Source: Diospyros lotus
Taxonomy: Eukaryota; Streptophyta; Magnoliopsida; Ericales; Ebenaceae
DNA: 64,000 nucleotides
NCBI RefSeq assembly: GCF_014633365.1
Contig: NC_068351.1
Location: 26,818,366-26,882,365, forward strand
Reading direction: 5' to 3'
Shown here: in pieces, positions 33,590 through 43,417 of the stretch
How positions within the stretch are numbered: position 1 is the first letter of the stretch
How the letters are laid out: every line of letters starts with the position of its first letter
Made by a program: the position numbers and the translations under genes
The notes under the pieces: generated by a model
Told to the model about the DNA's origin: nothing
The model's input: only the letters and a program-made list of their open reading frames with translations
The model's database searches: none

Positions 33590-34170
33590 CACTACCGGAG
33601 GCCTAGTTTCCCTCGTCATCCTTGCCAGGTCCAAAACTTCGAGCCATGAGACTGTCATGGTAACACTGCCTGACTTCCTTTTGGTTGGCATGGACAACTC
33701 CCATCTCGATGGCTGACACTAGGAATTTTATTGCAAGATGGGGGGTTGATACAAGTGCACCCAAAGTGTTGAGAGATGGGTAGCCGAGCAGTGCGTTGCA
33801 CGGTGTTTGGCAGTTAACCACCAAATATCAGATGTTGATTGTTTTGACAGGGGGTTCCAAATGATGTCAATAGATTGATGTACCCCTGGACCCCGACCTG
33901 CTCTTCGAAAAGGCCGATTAGATTTCTAGGGAATGGTTTTAGATCCTCTTCTGGGATCCCCATTCTTCCTAATGTTGACAGATACAACAAATTAGCTGAA
34001 CTCCCTTGATCAATGAGGACTTTCTTCACCAGGAAGTTGGTCGCGATGATCGAGACCATCATGGGATCATCAAGTTTCTGATCAATCCCCTCAAAGTCTC
34101 TATCGATAAAGGAGATTACGGGGTGTTGGGCCATCCTTCTCGGTCTCTTTTTGACATTGTTTATTGACAT
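33590..34170 (-). pseudogene. Tat-like aspartic protease region
   Basis: A 118-codon frame contains DDPMMVSIIATNFLVKKVLI followed by DQGSSANLLYLSTLGRMGI and LIGLFEEQVGVQGYINL. This matches the retropepsin region of Tat/gypsy polyproteins, where the active site is usually D(T/N)GSS; here it reads DQGSS. The frame continues through a stop into 33824-33603 (CNALLGYPSLNTLGALVSTPHLAIKF), which is the usual C-terminal LGRP-like stretch of this domain. Confidence 0.75.
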
Positions 34171-34289
34171 TACTGCTCGAAGACGTCGCCTTCTTGTTTA
34201 GCTTAAATCGCCTCCTCCCGTGAAGTCTCTGGAGATGGTATCGATGATCCCAGCTATTTAATTGGTTGAGGGTGGTCCGTCATTTAGCC

Positions 34290-35548
34290 TGTCATTTTTT
34301 TGAGGTTGTCTCTGAGGATTGCAACTCCTCCGCTTGCCTGGGTTGACTTGCGGGGACCGCCTTCAATCAGCTCTGTAGGTATACTTGGGGAGGTAACCCT
34401 CCCTAACTAGGCATTCGATCTGGTTCTTTAGGGAAACACATTCTTCAGTTGTGTGACTGAACATGCGATGGAAGTCACACTGTCTGCTGGTGTCGGCATT
34501 GCCGCAGAGGGGCTGCTGACCCGAAGTGTCCGGAAGCAAGATTATTCTTGAGTTGTAAACTTCTCAAAGGATTCGTTCTCTCCTAGTCGTGAGGGGGGTG
34601 TAAGTATCATATTGCATTTAGGGTGGGATGGGGAGCTGAACTAGCTCACCTCATCCTTTGTCACGGTCTTTGATGTCTTGCCCTCTTTTGAGGTTGTGCT
34701 GGTGCTCGACAGGAGGCTTAAGTAGGTGGACTAGTTGGGCTCGGGATGACGGTTGGGTGTTTTCACATCTAACCGTCGATGCTTCCTCTATGTTTATGTA
34801 TCTTGTAGCTCGTATCCTGAGATCATCCAAGCTGGAGGGAGGTTTCCGGGCCAGTGAGTCGGCAAAAGGACCTGCCCTCAGCCTGGCCATAATGGCGTAC
34901 AAGGAGACTACCGAGTTGGGGTCCTTGATCTGAATGGCTTTTTGGTTGAATTTGTTTAGAAACGTTCGGAGCGGTTCATGCTAGCCTTGCCTCAGGTTGA
35001 TGAGACTAACCAATGTCTTGCAGTGAGCTCGGTTTGTGGAGAAATGGGTGAGAAAGCGGGTGGCTAGCTTTTAAAAGTCGTGGATGGAGTTTTGCTCCAA
35101 GGAGGAAAACCATAACATGGTCGACTTTTTCAGCGTGCTAGGAAAAGATCGACACATGATCGAATCTATTACCCCATTAATAACATTGCAACATTGAACA
35201 TGGTAAGGTGCTCCTGGGGGTCAATGGTACCATCGTATGGTTCTAAGGTGCTGGGGAGGCAGAAGCCATCTGGAAAGGGGACGACCATGATGAACTTCGA
35301 GAAGGGATGGCTTGAAGAATACAAGGACGTGGAAAGTGTGGGACTAGTAGCTTGATGGTGTTGGTAGCGACTATCTTCTGCATCATAGTTAAACCGTTCG
35401 CTGTGTTGGTCCTGCTACTGATTTCGGTTTAACTCAGGGAATTGGTTTTGAAGCTGTTGGACAGTCTGGAGGAGGACCTCCATGATGGGTGGTTTTTGCG
35501 AGAGATGGTCGGCGGTGTTTGGCTCCTAGACAAGGGCGCTTCCGATTC
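34290..35548 (-). pseudogene. Tat-like gag (degraded)
   Basis: The probable start is the ATG complementary to about 35556 (MVRIGSALV). Downstream, 35310-35150 encodes SKFIMVVPFPDGFCLPSTLE and PYDGTIDPQEHLTMFN, and 35000-34750 encodes EPLRTFLNKFNQKAIQIKD with LRAGPFADSLARKPPSSLDD then TRYINIEEAS: the retrotransposon-gag core. A histidine/cysteine segment is suggested near 34470-34430. Several stops and frameshifts interrupt it. Gene order gag-protease-RT leftwards agrees with the PBS and LTR to the right. Confidence 0.75.
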
Positions 35549-35623
35549 GCACCATGGTAAGGTGGTAGGGTTGGCTTAAAAGGCTTTAGTAAAGTTATGG
35601 GGTAGGTAACTTTTATCGAGCCC

Positions 35624-35639
35624 CATGGTGGGCGCCAGA
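35624..35639 (-). other. Primer-binding-site region of second minus Tat-like element
   Basis: Minus-strand TCTGGCGCCCACCATGGGG follows the LTR end (AAGAAGGAACA) directly. The form is close to the TTTGGCACCCACCGTGGGG of the element at the left edge. Confidence 0.65.
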
Positions 35640-36150
35640 TGTTCCTTCTTAACAAAAGGATGGTCGGAGGTGAGCATATAAAGGCGAGAGATAGGCCCTG
35701 ATGATCAGTCTGTTGGGGGGCAGCTGGCACCTACAAGCACTCTGACACTAGAGTGAATAAAGGAGTAGAAATTACAGAGTATCAGTGAGTCAGGGAGAAG
35801 AACATGCCTTGGCTTTGAAGAGAGTTTGTTCATATAGGAGGATGAGAGGTCCTTCTACATGCATGCATCATGTGTTTGCAGATGATGGGACTGAGTATCC
35901 GGCGCGGTGGAGATTCCCAAGTGACAGCATGGTGTTGATGGGACCTTCATTAATATGGATGGGATCCGTCACTAATGAGGATGGAATTTGAAAGAGCATA
36001 CGGATACCCAGTATGGGGCTACAATGATGCTGCTGCAGGCTGGCGCAGGGCTAGGGTCAGGTTGAGATTGAGCCATGAGAGCTTGGTCGAGATTGGGCTG
36101 AGAGAGATGGGCCGAGATTAGGCAGAGATTGGGTCATGAGAGTTGGGCCG
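35640..36150 (-). repeat. 5' LTR (or part) of second minus Tat-like element
   Basis: The sequence starts TGTTCCTTCTTAAC on the plus strand next to the PBS. The right limit is not visible: it may end before 36150 or be interrupted by the plus-strand Tat element at 36151. From about 36050 to 36150 short degenerate GAGATTGGG(C/T) units recur. No coding sequence is credible here. Confidence 0.5.
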
Positions 36151-36831
36151 TGTTATATGTATTTCCCGTATCACCCCGCATGGGCCAGACTCGATCCGAT
36201 GGACCGGCCCAATCACTCGAGGCCAAGAAGGTCTAGACGACCTCGTCAAGGAAAGTCTAGCCACCACCGAAATCCAGAACTCGTAAAGTGAGCATCTGGC
36301 AAGCTCCCAATAAGCCTCCAACGAGCTCCTAGCAATCGACTAACGAGCTCCCGGAAATATCCTCTAGATCGCTGGACCATCCAGGTCGCTGGCTTAAAAC
36401 CTCCAGCTCGCATGAGTGGCAAAGCTGCTGAGAAGTCAGAGGTAGGGTTCGTTCACTTTATCTGCAATAGCCCATGCCCCTCGTAATGAGGATCCCACTC
36501 CCGATTTTGTGAAGGCGATAAGGGCTGTTTGTCCCCTATTATACACTCATTGTATTTCTTTATGTTATCTAAATTGTAAAAGCCCCTCAGTATAAATAAG
36601 AATGATAGATATCATGAGGGGCGGGGACAGAGAGAATAATTAGATACCGCCATTCTGAGAGAATAATCAAAGTGCGGTCGTGAAGTAGGCATCGTTCTGG
36701 CCGAACCACGTAAAAATTCCGGTGTTGACTCACGTTTGGAATTTTGGGTTTCCTTTATTCTTCTTAGTATTTTTGGACTTACTCACCGCGGCCCAAAATG
36801 AATCACGGTTGGCTAAAATCGAACGTCGACA
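36151..36831 (+). repeat. 5' LTR of Tat element
   Basis: TGTTATATGTATTTCCCG to AACGTCGACA, with TGT...ACA ends, 681 bp. It is followed by TTTTGGCACTAGAGGAAGG, in the place of the PBS. A TATA box lies at 36591. No second LTR is in the window to confirm the ends. Confidence 0.6.
36591..36598 (+). promoter_or_regulatory. TATA box of Tat LTR
   Basis: TATAAATA preceded by GCCCCTCAG within the 5' LTR, about 240 bp before its end; a plausible retroelement promoter core. Confidence 0.6.
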
Positions 36832-36870
36832 TTTTGGCACTAGAGGAAGGGGCCGCTCTGATCAATAGCG

Positions 36871-38450
36871 ATGGCCAGAGGAAGGAATACTCGAAGTTCC
36901 GAGGTGGTGATCGACCCACTTGAAAATCACCGCGATCGACCGCGAGACTTTCCACAAAATGGAGGACCCGTTGCCTCGACAACAGATATCCCTTTACCAC
37001 CACCAGCCGGAGATGCCACCGGCACACCACCGCGGTTCCCTGTCCAACCTACTGTTCAAATCGCTGGAACAGGGACGATCTGGGACTGGCAGCAGCGCCA
37101 GGAAACATTGGAGAATACGGTAATGCAACTCACTGACACGGTCATAATTCTAGCCCAAGCTCAAGCACGAGCTGCCCACGATCCACCGACGTCGCCTCGT
37201 AGGGTCCGCCAACCACAGGAGGAGAGATCTCCACCCGCAAAAGAGGATATTGGGGATAACTATCCATCCCCAAATCATAACTCCCCAGTTTGAGAAAGAA
37301 GTAGGCGATCACAGGCCCAATAATCAGTAGGCCCGGACTCAACCGTGGAGGAGCTATATCAAAGGGTGCGATAACTGGAAGAACGACAAGGAGTCCACAG
37401 CCAGAATAATGGCCGTGGGGATAGGACGCCATTCACGAGAGAGATTGAGCTCGAACCCCTCCCCCGGAGATTTAAGGTCCCAAGCATGCCACAATATAAT
37501 GGGGACAACGACCCTTATGATTACCTAGATGCGTACAACGTGAAAATGGATTTGCAAACAACCAGCTCGCTGGTTAAATGTCTCGCCTTCCCGGCAATAT
37601 TGGGTGACATTCCCCGAGCTTGGTTCAGGAGTCTCCCGCCACGCAGCATCAATAGCTAGAAGGAGTGCCAGCAGAGATTCCTCAACCAATATAGGGCTCT
37701 AAGGAGGCAGCTTGCACTACCTTGTCACCTTGCCACGGTATTCCAAAAAGCAAATGAGCCGCTGAGGGATTTCATCGCCAAGTTCAGATGCGAGATGAGC
37801 AACGTCGAGGATCCCTCCGATGAAAGTATCCTAACGGCAATCTCCGCCGGCCTCCGAAAAGATAGAAAGCTCTATGAGAGCATCTACAGAACCCCAGTTA
37901 AAGACCTGGGGGAATTCTATGAATGAGCTTCCAAGGAGATTCGATGGGAAGACGCCTTCGGGTCAAAGAAACCCGTCGGGTTGAGAGAAGAAGCTAGGGG
38001 CTCCAACCAGAACAAGAGAAGGCATAACGGAGACACCGGAAGGGAAACTTGGGGAGAGCGCTCAAACAACGAACTGTTCAAATGAGTTCAGAAGGTGGAG
38101 GGTGATGAGCGACCTTGTAGGTCTCAGCGCTTTGACAGCTACTGTGTCCTGTCCGACCGCTAAGAAAGGATCTTCGCCATGGAAAGAAACAAAGAGGAGT
38201 TCGGGAAGCCCAACCCTTTGAGAACTCCCAACAAATTCCAAAATAAAGAGAAATTTTGCGCATACCATAACGAGGTGGGTCACAACACCTCCGAATGTTG
38301 GGCCCTAAGGGACGCCATTGAAGATCTGATAAGAAGAGGTCACTTAAAAGACTACGTGGTATAACCGACCAATCAACCAAGCCAGCCACCGCCACAGCAG
38401 CCGCCCCCCTCCGATGATGAGCGCTTACCGGCTGTGTGAACTATCTACAT
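36871..38450 (+). pseudogene. Tat gag (in-frame stops)
   Basis: The ATG at 36871 opens a frame (MARGRNTRSSEVVIDPLENH) that continues in one phase to pol. A Pro/Gln-rich N-terminus is followed by the gag core at about 37450-37930: RRFKVPSMPQYNGDNDPYDY, CLAFPAILGDIPRAWFRSLP and QRFLNQYRALRRQLALPCHL. The His/Cys segment FCAYHNEVGHNTSECWALRD is at about 38255-38310. Stops at 37291, 37321, 37372, 37657, 37924, 38083, 38161, 38362 and 38437 are all single-codon changes without loss of phase. Confidence 0.85.
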
Positions 38451-39024
38451 GATTCATGGTGGACCTCACCTCGTGGGATCTTCCCACAAATCCCGCGACA
38501 AGTACGTACGAGAAGCTAACCATGTCTTGCTAGCCAGGTCGGGCGAACAGTTATTTCTCGCGAAGCTATCTAGGGGTGGCCCAGCTCCGGAGAACATGGT
38601 GTTCTTGGAAGAAGAGGCCAGAGACGTTCATTGGCCGCATAATGACGCACTTATTATACGGGCCCAGATCGAAAACTCCGAAGTGCGAAGGATAATGGTG
38701 GACACAGGTAGCTCGGTAAATGTAATGTATAGACCGTGCTTCAATCAGATGGGTTTAGGGCCAGAACAGTTGAGCTCGTCCCCAGAACCGCTCTATGGAT
38801 TCATGGGGGACGCAGTGGTCCCTGTAGGTCGGATCGGCATTTCCTTTACCATCAGGGATGCAGATCACCAGGCCATTACTTTGGCGGAGTTCCTCATCAT
38901 TGACTGCCCCTCAGCGTACAACGTCGTACTCGGAAGGCTGGCAATGAATGACCTGGATCTAGTCACTTTGACCAGGACGCTTACAGTGAAATTCTCGACC
39001 CCCAATGGAGTAGGATGTGTATAG
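38449..39024 (+). pseudogene. Tat aspartic protease
   Basis: A 191-codon open stretch in the gag-pol phase. Around residues 65-95 it reads DALIIRAQIENSEVRRIMVD followed by TGSSVNVMYRPCFNQMGL; VDTGSS is an intact retropepsin active site. Further on come LYGFMGDAVVPVGRIGISFT and FLIIDCPSAYNVVLGRLAMN, the conserved C-terminal LGR region. The stretch ends at a TAG (39022), after which the same phase continues. It would cut the Gag-Pol polyprotein. Confidence 0.85.
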
Positions 39025-39069
39025 GGGGAACAGCACGTCGCAAGACATTGTTATGAAGACGCCCTGAAA

Positions 39070-39945
39070 ATGGGAGCAAAAGGAAAGAAAGTGAATATCA
39101 TCACAAAAGATGGCCCGCGACCGACCAGCCAATGGAAGGCTAATCACGACCTGGATCCCCGCGAGGTAGACTGCGACAAACCCACCGGTCCCATGGAAGA
39201 GCTCGAAGATATCTCAATCAGCGAGGCAGATGAAAAAAGGAACCTCAAGCTAGGAAAGAGTCTAGCCCCCGAGGTAAAATCTCAACTTACAAATTTCCTT
39301 AAAGCTAACCTTGATGTATTCGCATGGAACCATGAGGATATGGTGGGAATCGCCCCAGAAATCATGTCGCACAGGCTCAACGTGGATCCGAGCTACAGGC
39401 CAGTGCGCCAGAAGAGGAGGCCAATGACTTCGGAGCATTATGCCACTCTTAAAGAAGAAGTGGATAAACTCTTGGCAAACAATTTCATCAAGGAGGCCCA
39501 CTATCCGATCTGGGTGGCCAACCCGGTCCTGGTAAAAAAGAAAAATGGGAAGTGGAGGACCTGCATCGACTTCAACGACCTAAACAAGGCCTGTCCTAAG
39601 GACAGCTTTCCTTTTCCTAGAATCGATCAGCTTGTGGACGCAACGGCTAGTCACCGCCTCCTCAGTTTCATGGATGCCTATTCAGGCTACAACCAGATCC
39701 CTATGAACCCCACCGACCAAGAGCACACCTCGTTCATTACCGACAGGGGGCTTTATTGTTATAAGGTCATGCCTTTTGGATTGAAGAATGCTGGCGCGAC
39801 CTACCAAAGGCTAGTCAATATGATGTTTGAGACACTGATCGGAAGAACCATGGAAGTATACGTTGATGACATGTTGGTAAAATTCGAGCAAGTAACGGAC
39901 CACATTTTCGATCTAGGAGAAATTTTTAGAGTCCTTAGGAGCTAT
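39070..39945 (+). pseudogene. Tat reverse transcriptase
   Basis: A 302-codon frame holds the complete palm and finger motifs: VDKLLANNFIKEAHYPIWVA, KKKNGKWRTCIDFNDLNKAC, SFMDAYSGYNQIPMNPTDQE, YKVMPFGLKNAGATYQRLVN and MEVYVDDMLVKFE with intact YVDD near 39862. A small deletion with frameshift near 39945 removes the LNPKKC-like region and shifts the thumb into another phase (39983 onward, FGVASEKFLRFMVNNRGIEA). Confidence 0.9.
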
Positions 39946-40575
39946 CAAATTTGGGGTAGCCTCCGAAAAATTTCTTAGGTTCATGGTAAACAACAGAGGC
40001 ATTGAAGCCAACCCGGACAAAATAAAGGCTTTACTCGACATGAGATCGCCCGTAAGGAAGAAGGAGGTACAAAGCCTCAATGGACAGGCCGCGACTTTGA
40101 GCCGTTTCATTTCAAAGGCGACTGATAAGTGTGCCCCGTTCTTTGAGCTTCTAAAAAAGGAGAAATACTTCAGATGGACAGAAGAATGCGAGTTCGCATT
40201 CCAGAAATTGAAGAGTACATGGGACGGGCCTCACTATTTGCCAAACCTAAGGAGGGAGAGAAGTTGACCTTGTACTTGGGAGTATCCCAACAGGCTCTTA
40301 GTGCGGCCCTCGTACGGGGGGAAGAGAGGGTGCAGCACCCCATTTATTACGTCTCCAAAAGCTTGATTGTCGCAGAAATAAGGTACGCACCAATCGAAAA
40401 ATTGGCTTACTGTCTAATAATGGCATTAAGAAAGCTGCGGCCTTATTTTCAAGCTCATGAGATCGAAGTCCTGACCAAATACCCACTGAAGCAAATCTTA
40501 CAAAAGCCAGATACCTCAGGTCACTTACTGAAATAGTCTATCGAGCTCGCTCAGTTCGACATAAAGTATAAATCA
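39946..40575 (+). pseudogene. Tat RT thumb and first RNase H
   Basis: 39950-40215 in the shifted phase encodes NPDKIKALLDMRSPVRKKEV, LSRFISKATDKCAPFFELLK and YFRWTEECEFAFQKLK. A second frameshift near 40215 returns to the gag-pol phase, with GRASLFAKPKEGEKLTLYLG, RVQHPIYYVSKSLIVAEIRY and LRPYFQAHEIEVLTKYPLKQ. A TAG at 40534 stands where Trp is usual (HLLK-W-SIELAQFDI). This is the standard gypsy RNase H joined to RT. Confidence 0.85.
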
Positions 40576-41112
40576 ATGATGGGGATAAAGGGTCAAGTGT
40601 TGGCAGACTTCATTGCCGAGTTCACTGGGCCTATTGACGAGGAAACGGAGAACTTGAAAGGACCGTCCTGGGAACTATACGTCGATGGGTCATCGAGTGA
40701 ACAAGGAGCGGGAGCCGGGGTTATGCTAATAAGCCTCGAAGGTCACAAAATCCTCTGCGCCCTGAGGTTCGATTTTTCGGCCACTAATAACGAATCCAAG
40801 TATGAAGCCTTATTAGTAGGACTCCGCCTGGCAAAAGAAATACGAGCTAAATCCTTGGAGATCTTCAGTGACTCCCAGCAAGTTTTTAACCAAGTACGGG
40901 GAGAATACCAGACCAGAGATACAAAAATGCTTGCATACTTACAAAAGGTACGCGAGCTCCTAGCTACTTTTGAAAAATATGAAATACACCAAATCCCCCT
41001 CTCCCAGAACTCCCATGCAGACGCATTAGCTCGCCTAGCAACTGCCCGGGATGCCAAATTCTTAGGGGACATGCCTGTGGACTTTTTAGCTACCCCGAGC
41101 ACCGAACAATGA
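40576..41112 (+). pseudogene. Tat second (archaeal-type) RNase H
   Basis: A 178-codon open stretch with all acidic RNase H signatures: WELYVDGSSSEQGAGAGVML (first Asp), NNESKYEALLVGLRLAKEI (Glu), SLEIFSDSQQVFNQVRGEYQ (Asp) and NSHADALARLATARDAK (last Asp). A second RNase H between the RT-linked RNase H and integrase is the recognised mark of Tat-lineage elements. The domain looks intact; the stop at 41110 follows it. Confidence 0.88.
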
Positions 41113-41290
41113 GCTGAAACGATGGTGATCACTATGTCCCAAAACTCATGGATGACCCCTATCTTGGAGTATCTACAAGACGGGAAACTACCGGAAGACA
41201 AGTTGGAAGCACGTCGTCTGCGAGCTCAAGCAGCTCGATATTGCATCTACGATGATAGACTATACAGGAGGGGTTTCTCAGCCCCACTCC
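41113..41290 (+). pseudogene. Tat pre-integrase linker, left part
   Basis: The same phase continues with MTPILEYLQDGKLPEDKLEA, RRLRAQAARYCIYDDRLYRR and GFSAPL, then is cut by the LARD-like insertion. ACTCC at 41286-41290 is the target duplication; the codons resume at 53081. Confidence 0.85.
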
Positions 41291-43403
41291 TGTAACGCCT
41301 CGCTCCCACCTACGGGTGTTACTCATGAATAATCAGCTTATTATTCACACGCTAGGGCAAAGATGAAGAGACGGCTACGTTTCAATGAGAAACGGCCTAG
41401 GTGGGAACTAGGCTTTACCCTCTCTTTGCTCCACTCAAGGATCCAGGAATTATCGAAACGACCTAGCGAAGATAAAACCCGAAACCTCACAAGTGCCACC
41501 CCTTCTCAAACTCTTAATGAAGAGCTAAGGGTGACTTCCCATGATCAAAAGAAATAAATTAATTCCCTAGCTTCATATAAATTATGGCAATATGCCTTAA
41601 TTATAAGGAAGTAATTTTTCTTTTCTTTGCCCCAACTATTAACCCATTTATCTCACTTCCAAATCCTTTGGAAAATATTTGGATTAATCATTCTTGGAAA
41701 AATTTGACAAAATTTTCCTTATCAAATCTCCATTGCTTCCAAAACATTCAAGTTTGTCACTTTTCACCCACATTAAGCATTCATTACATATTTAACAAAT
41801 AAATACAACATTAACCACTAAACCCACAAAATACATATACTTCACATCCATTTCTCCCTTGCTTCATTACCTTCAACCTTGCAAAACTCTTTTCCTTTAG
41901 ATGATACTCCACCTACATAGAGGTCAAAGGACCTTATGAGCCAATGCTCAATAAGGGTGCTATGCAAATGTAAATGTAACATGAGAATATAAACATGTAA
42001 TGCAAATGCAATGCATACAATGGGTAGTCCTCCATGCCCTCATAACCACTTAGGTTAAGGAACCAACCAACCCCTCTCTCATTACTAGTCCTCCTTATAA
42101 CCATAGGTCCACTAGAACACAAACATGCAAAAGACCATTACATGTAACTCATTCAAAACATGTACAAATGCAAGCAAAACCCACCACTTGGGGTTATCCC
42201 TTACCTTTTATCCTTGAAACTTCAATACTTCCACTTGCCAAGATTCTCTCTTTAGCTTTTAATCACCTTAAAAGAAAGAACACAACCTTAACTCTTATAC
42301 ACAAAATTTAAAGGCTACTTCATGAGAGGGAAAGAAGGCTTACCTCTTGCTTGCCTTTCTTCTTCCTTCTCCTAACCTTAGCTCTTTTGCTCACTTTCTC
42401 TTCACATGTGGGGAAACCTTGAACTAATTTCCCATCCCCCTATTTATAGAACTTTTCTTCTCAATCCATGCCAAATCTCAAGATTGCATCCTAGCCATAG
42501 ATTTCTTCTTAATTCAAGAGACTAAATCTCCACCTTTAAACACTAGCACAATCCTTGTGCTTCTCCCAAATTTAATCTTAGTCATTGATTTTAGGAGAAC
42601 ACTTCTCTAGACTCAAAGAAAACACAAATCCAAGAGACTTTGTCTCCTTGAATCTCATCCATTGATCTTTCTTTGGAGACTAAATCTCATCCCTTGGATC
42701 AATCCCAATTTCCCATAATTCTCCTATTTTCCAAATAATTAAATAATGACTAATTTCAAGATTGACTAATTTCTCAATTTTCCATTTAATTTAAATCCAC
42801 AACTTTTCAAGCATTTAATGGAGACTAAAATAATTTCTTTTTTATTTAAATTTAAAGGCTCTTGAAAGACATAATCCATTTACTTTAGCATTTATTTAAA
42901 TCTACCATTTTCCCACATAAATGCATGACTAATTTCTTTTTAGTATGGATTTTCTTTTAATTCCCTCCATCATGGCTCTCATTTAATGCTTGAGAGACTA
43001 ATTTCTTTTTCTTTTTGCATTTATTTTAAACATCACTCTTGATTCATAAGATCATGACAAGTGCCACTAATTACACTTAATCAAATAATTCCTTATTCCC
43101 AATTTTAATTAAATCTCATTCCATGAGATTTTGCCAAGTGTCACAAATCTAACCATACTTGGCTTCCAATTTAATTTCCTAATATCCATACACTTAATCA
43201 AGAATTAAATTCTCCAATATAAATAATTTCTCCAAAAATAATTTATCTTTTTATGGGACGGAACTCCAAATTACCGTTTTGCCCCTCCTAAGGCATCATA
43301 TATATTATGTGCCTTCTCTTTGGTTCATGGGAAATTTTGAAAATTTCCATATACCATTTTCCCTTAATCGGTAATTTTATCATGACTTATCAAGGGTATT
43401 ACA
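41291..43403 (-). repeat. 3' LTR of LARD-like element (internal deletion)
   Basis: 2113 bp, TGTAACGCCTCGCTCCC to AAGGGTATTACA. It matches the right LTR but lacks about 578 bp corresponding to 50830-51408, including the GC-rich block. The deletion lies between two GCTT strings. A minus-strand TATA (CTATTTATAG) is present near 42440. Confidence 0.92.
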
Positions 43404-43417
43404 TTCCACCCCCCTTA
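43404..43417 (-). other. Polypurine tract of LARD-like element
   Basis: Minus-strand AAGGGGGGTGGAA directly precedes the LTR start TGTAATACCC, fixing the minus orientation. Confidence 0.85.

Larger units (their letters stand above)
13517..36150 (-). mobile_element. Ty3/gypsy Tat-like element, minus strand, split into three blocks
   Basis: Three minus-strand blocks belong to one element, in the order expected for transcription from right to left: LTR, PBS, gag, protease and RT (36150-32558), RNase H (22902-22500), pre-integrase linker and integrase (14669-13517). Two plus-strand copia elements lie between the blocks. The first join is exact: the RT frame ends at 32558 on ...SRSADR and resumes at 22902 with ERSFFQCLKK after removing one CCGAT duplication. 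At the second join about 500 bp, corresponding to the extra RNase H, is missing. All coding parts contain stops and frameshifts. The 3' end is cut off by the LTR at 13516. Confidence 0.8.

Noticed and set aside
35785..35991. 68-codon plus-strand frame as a gene between two Tat elements
   Set aside because: It lies in the LTR of the minus Tat-like element and has no recognisable feature.
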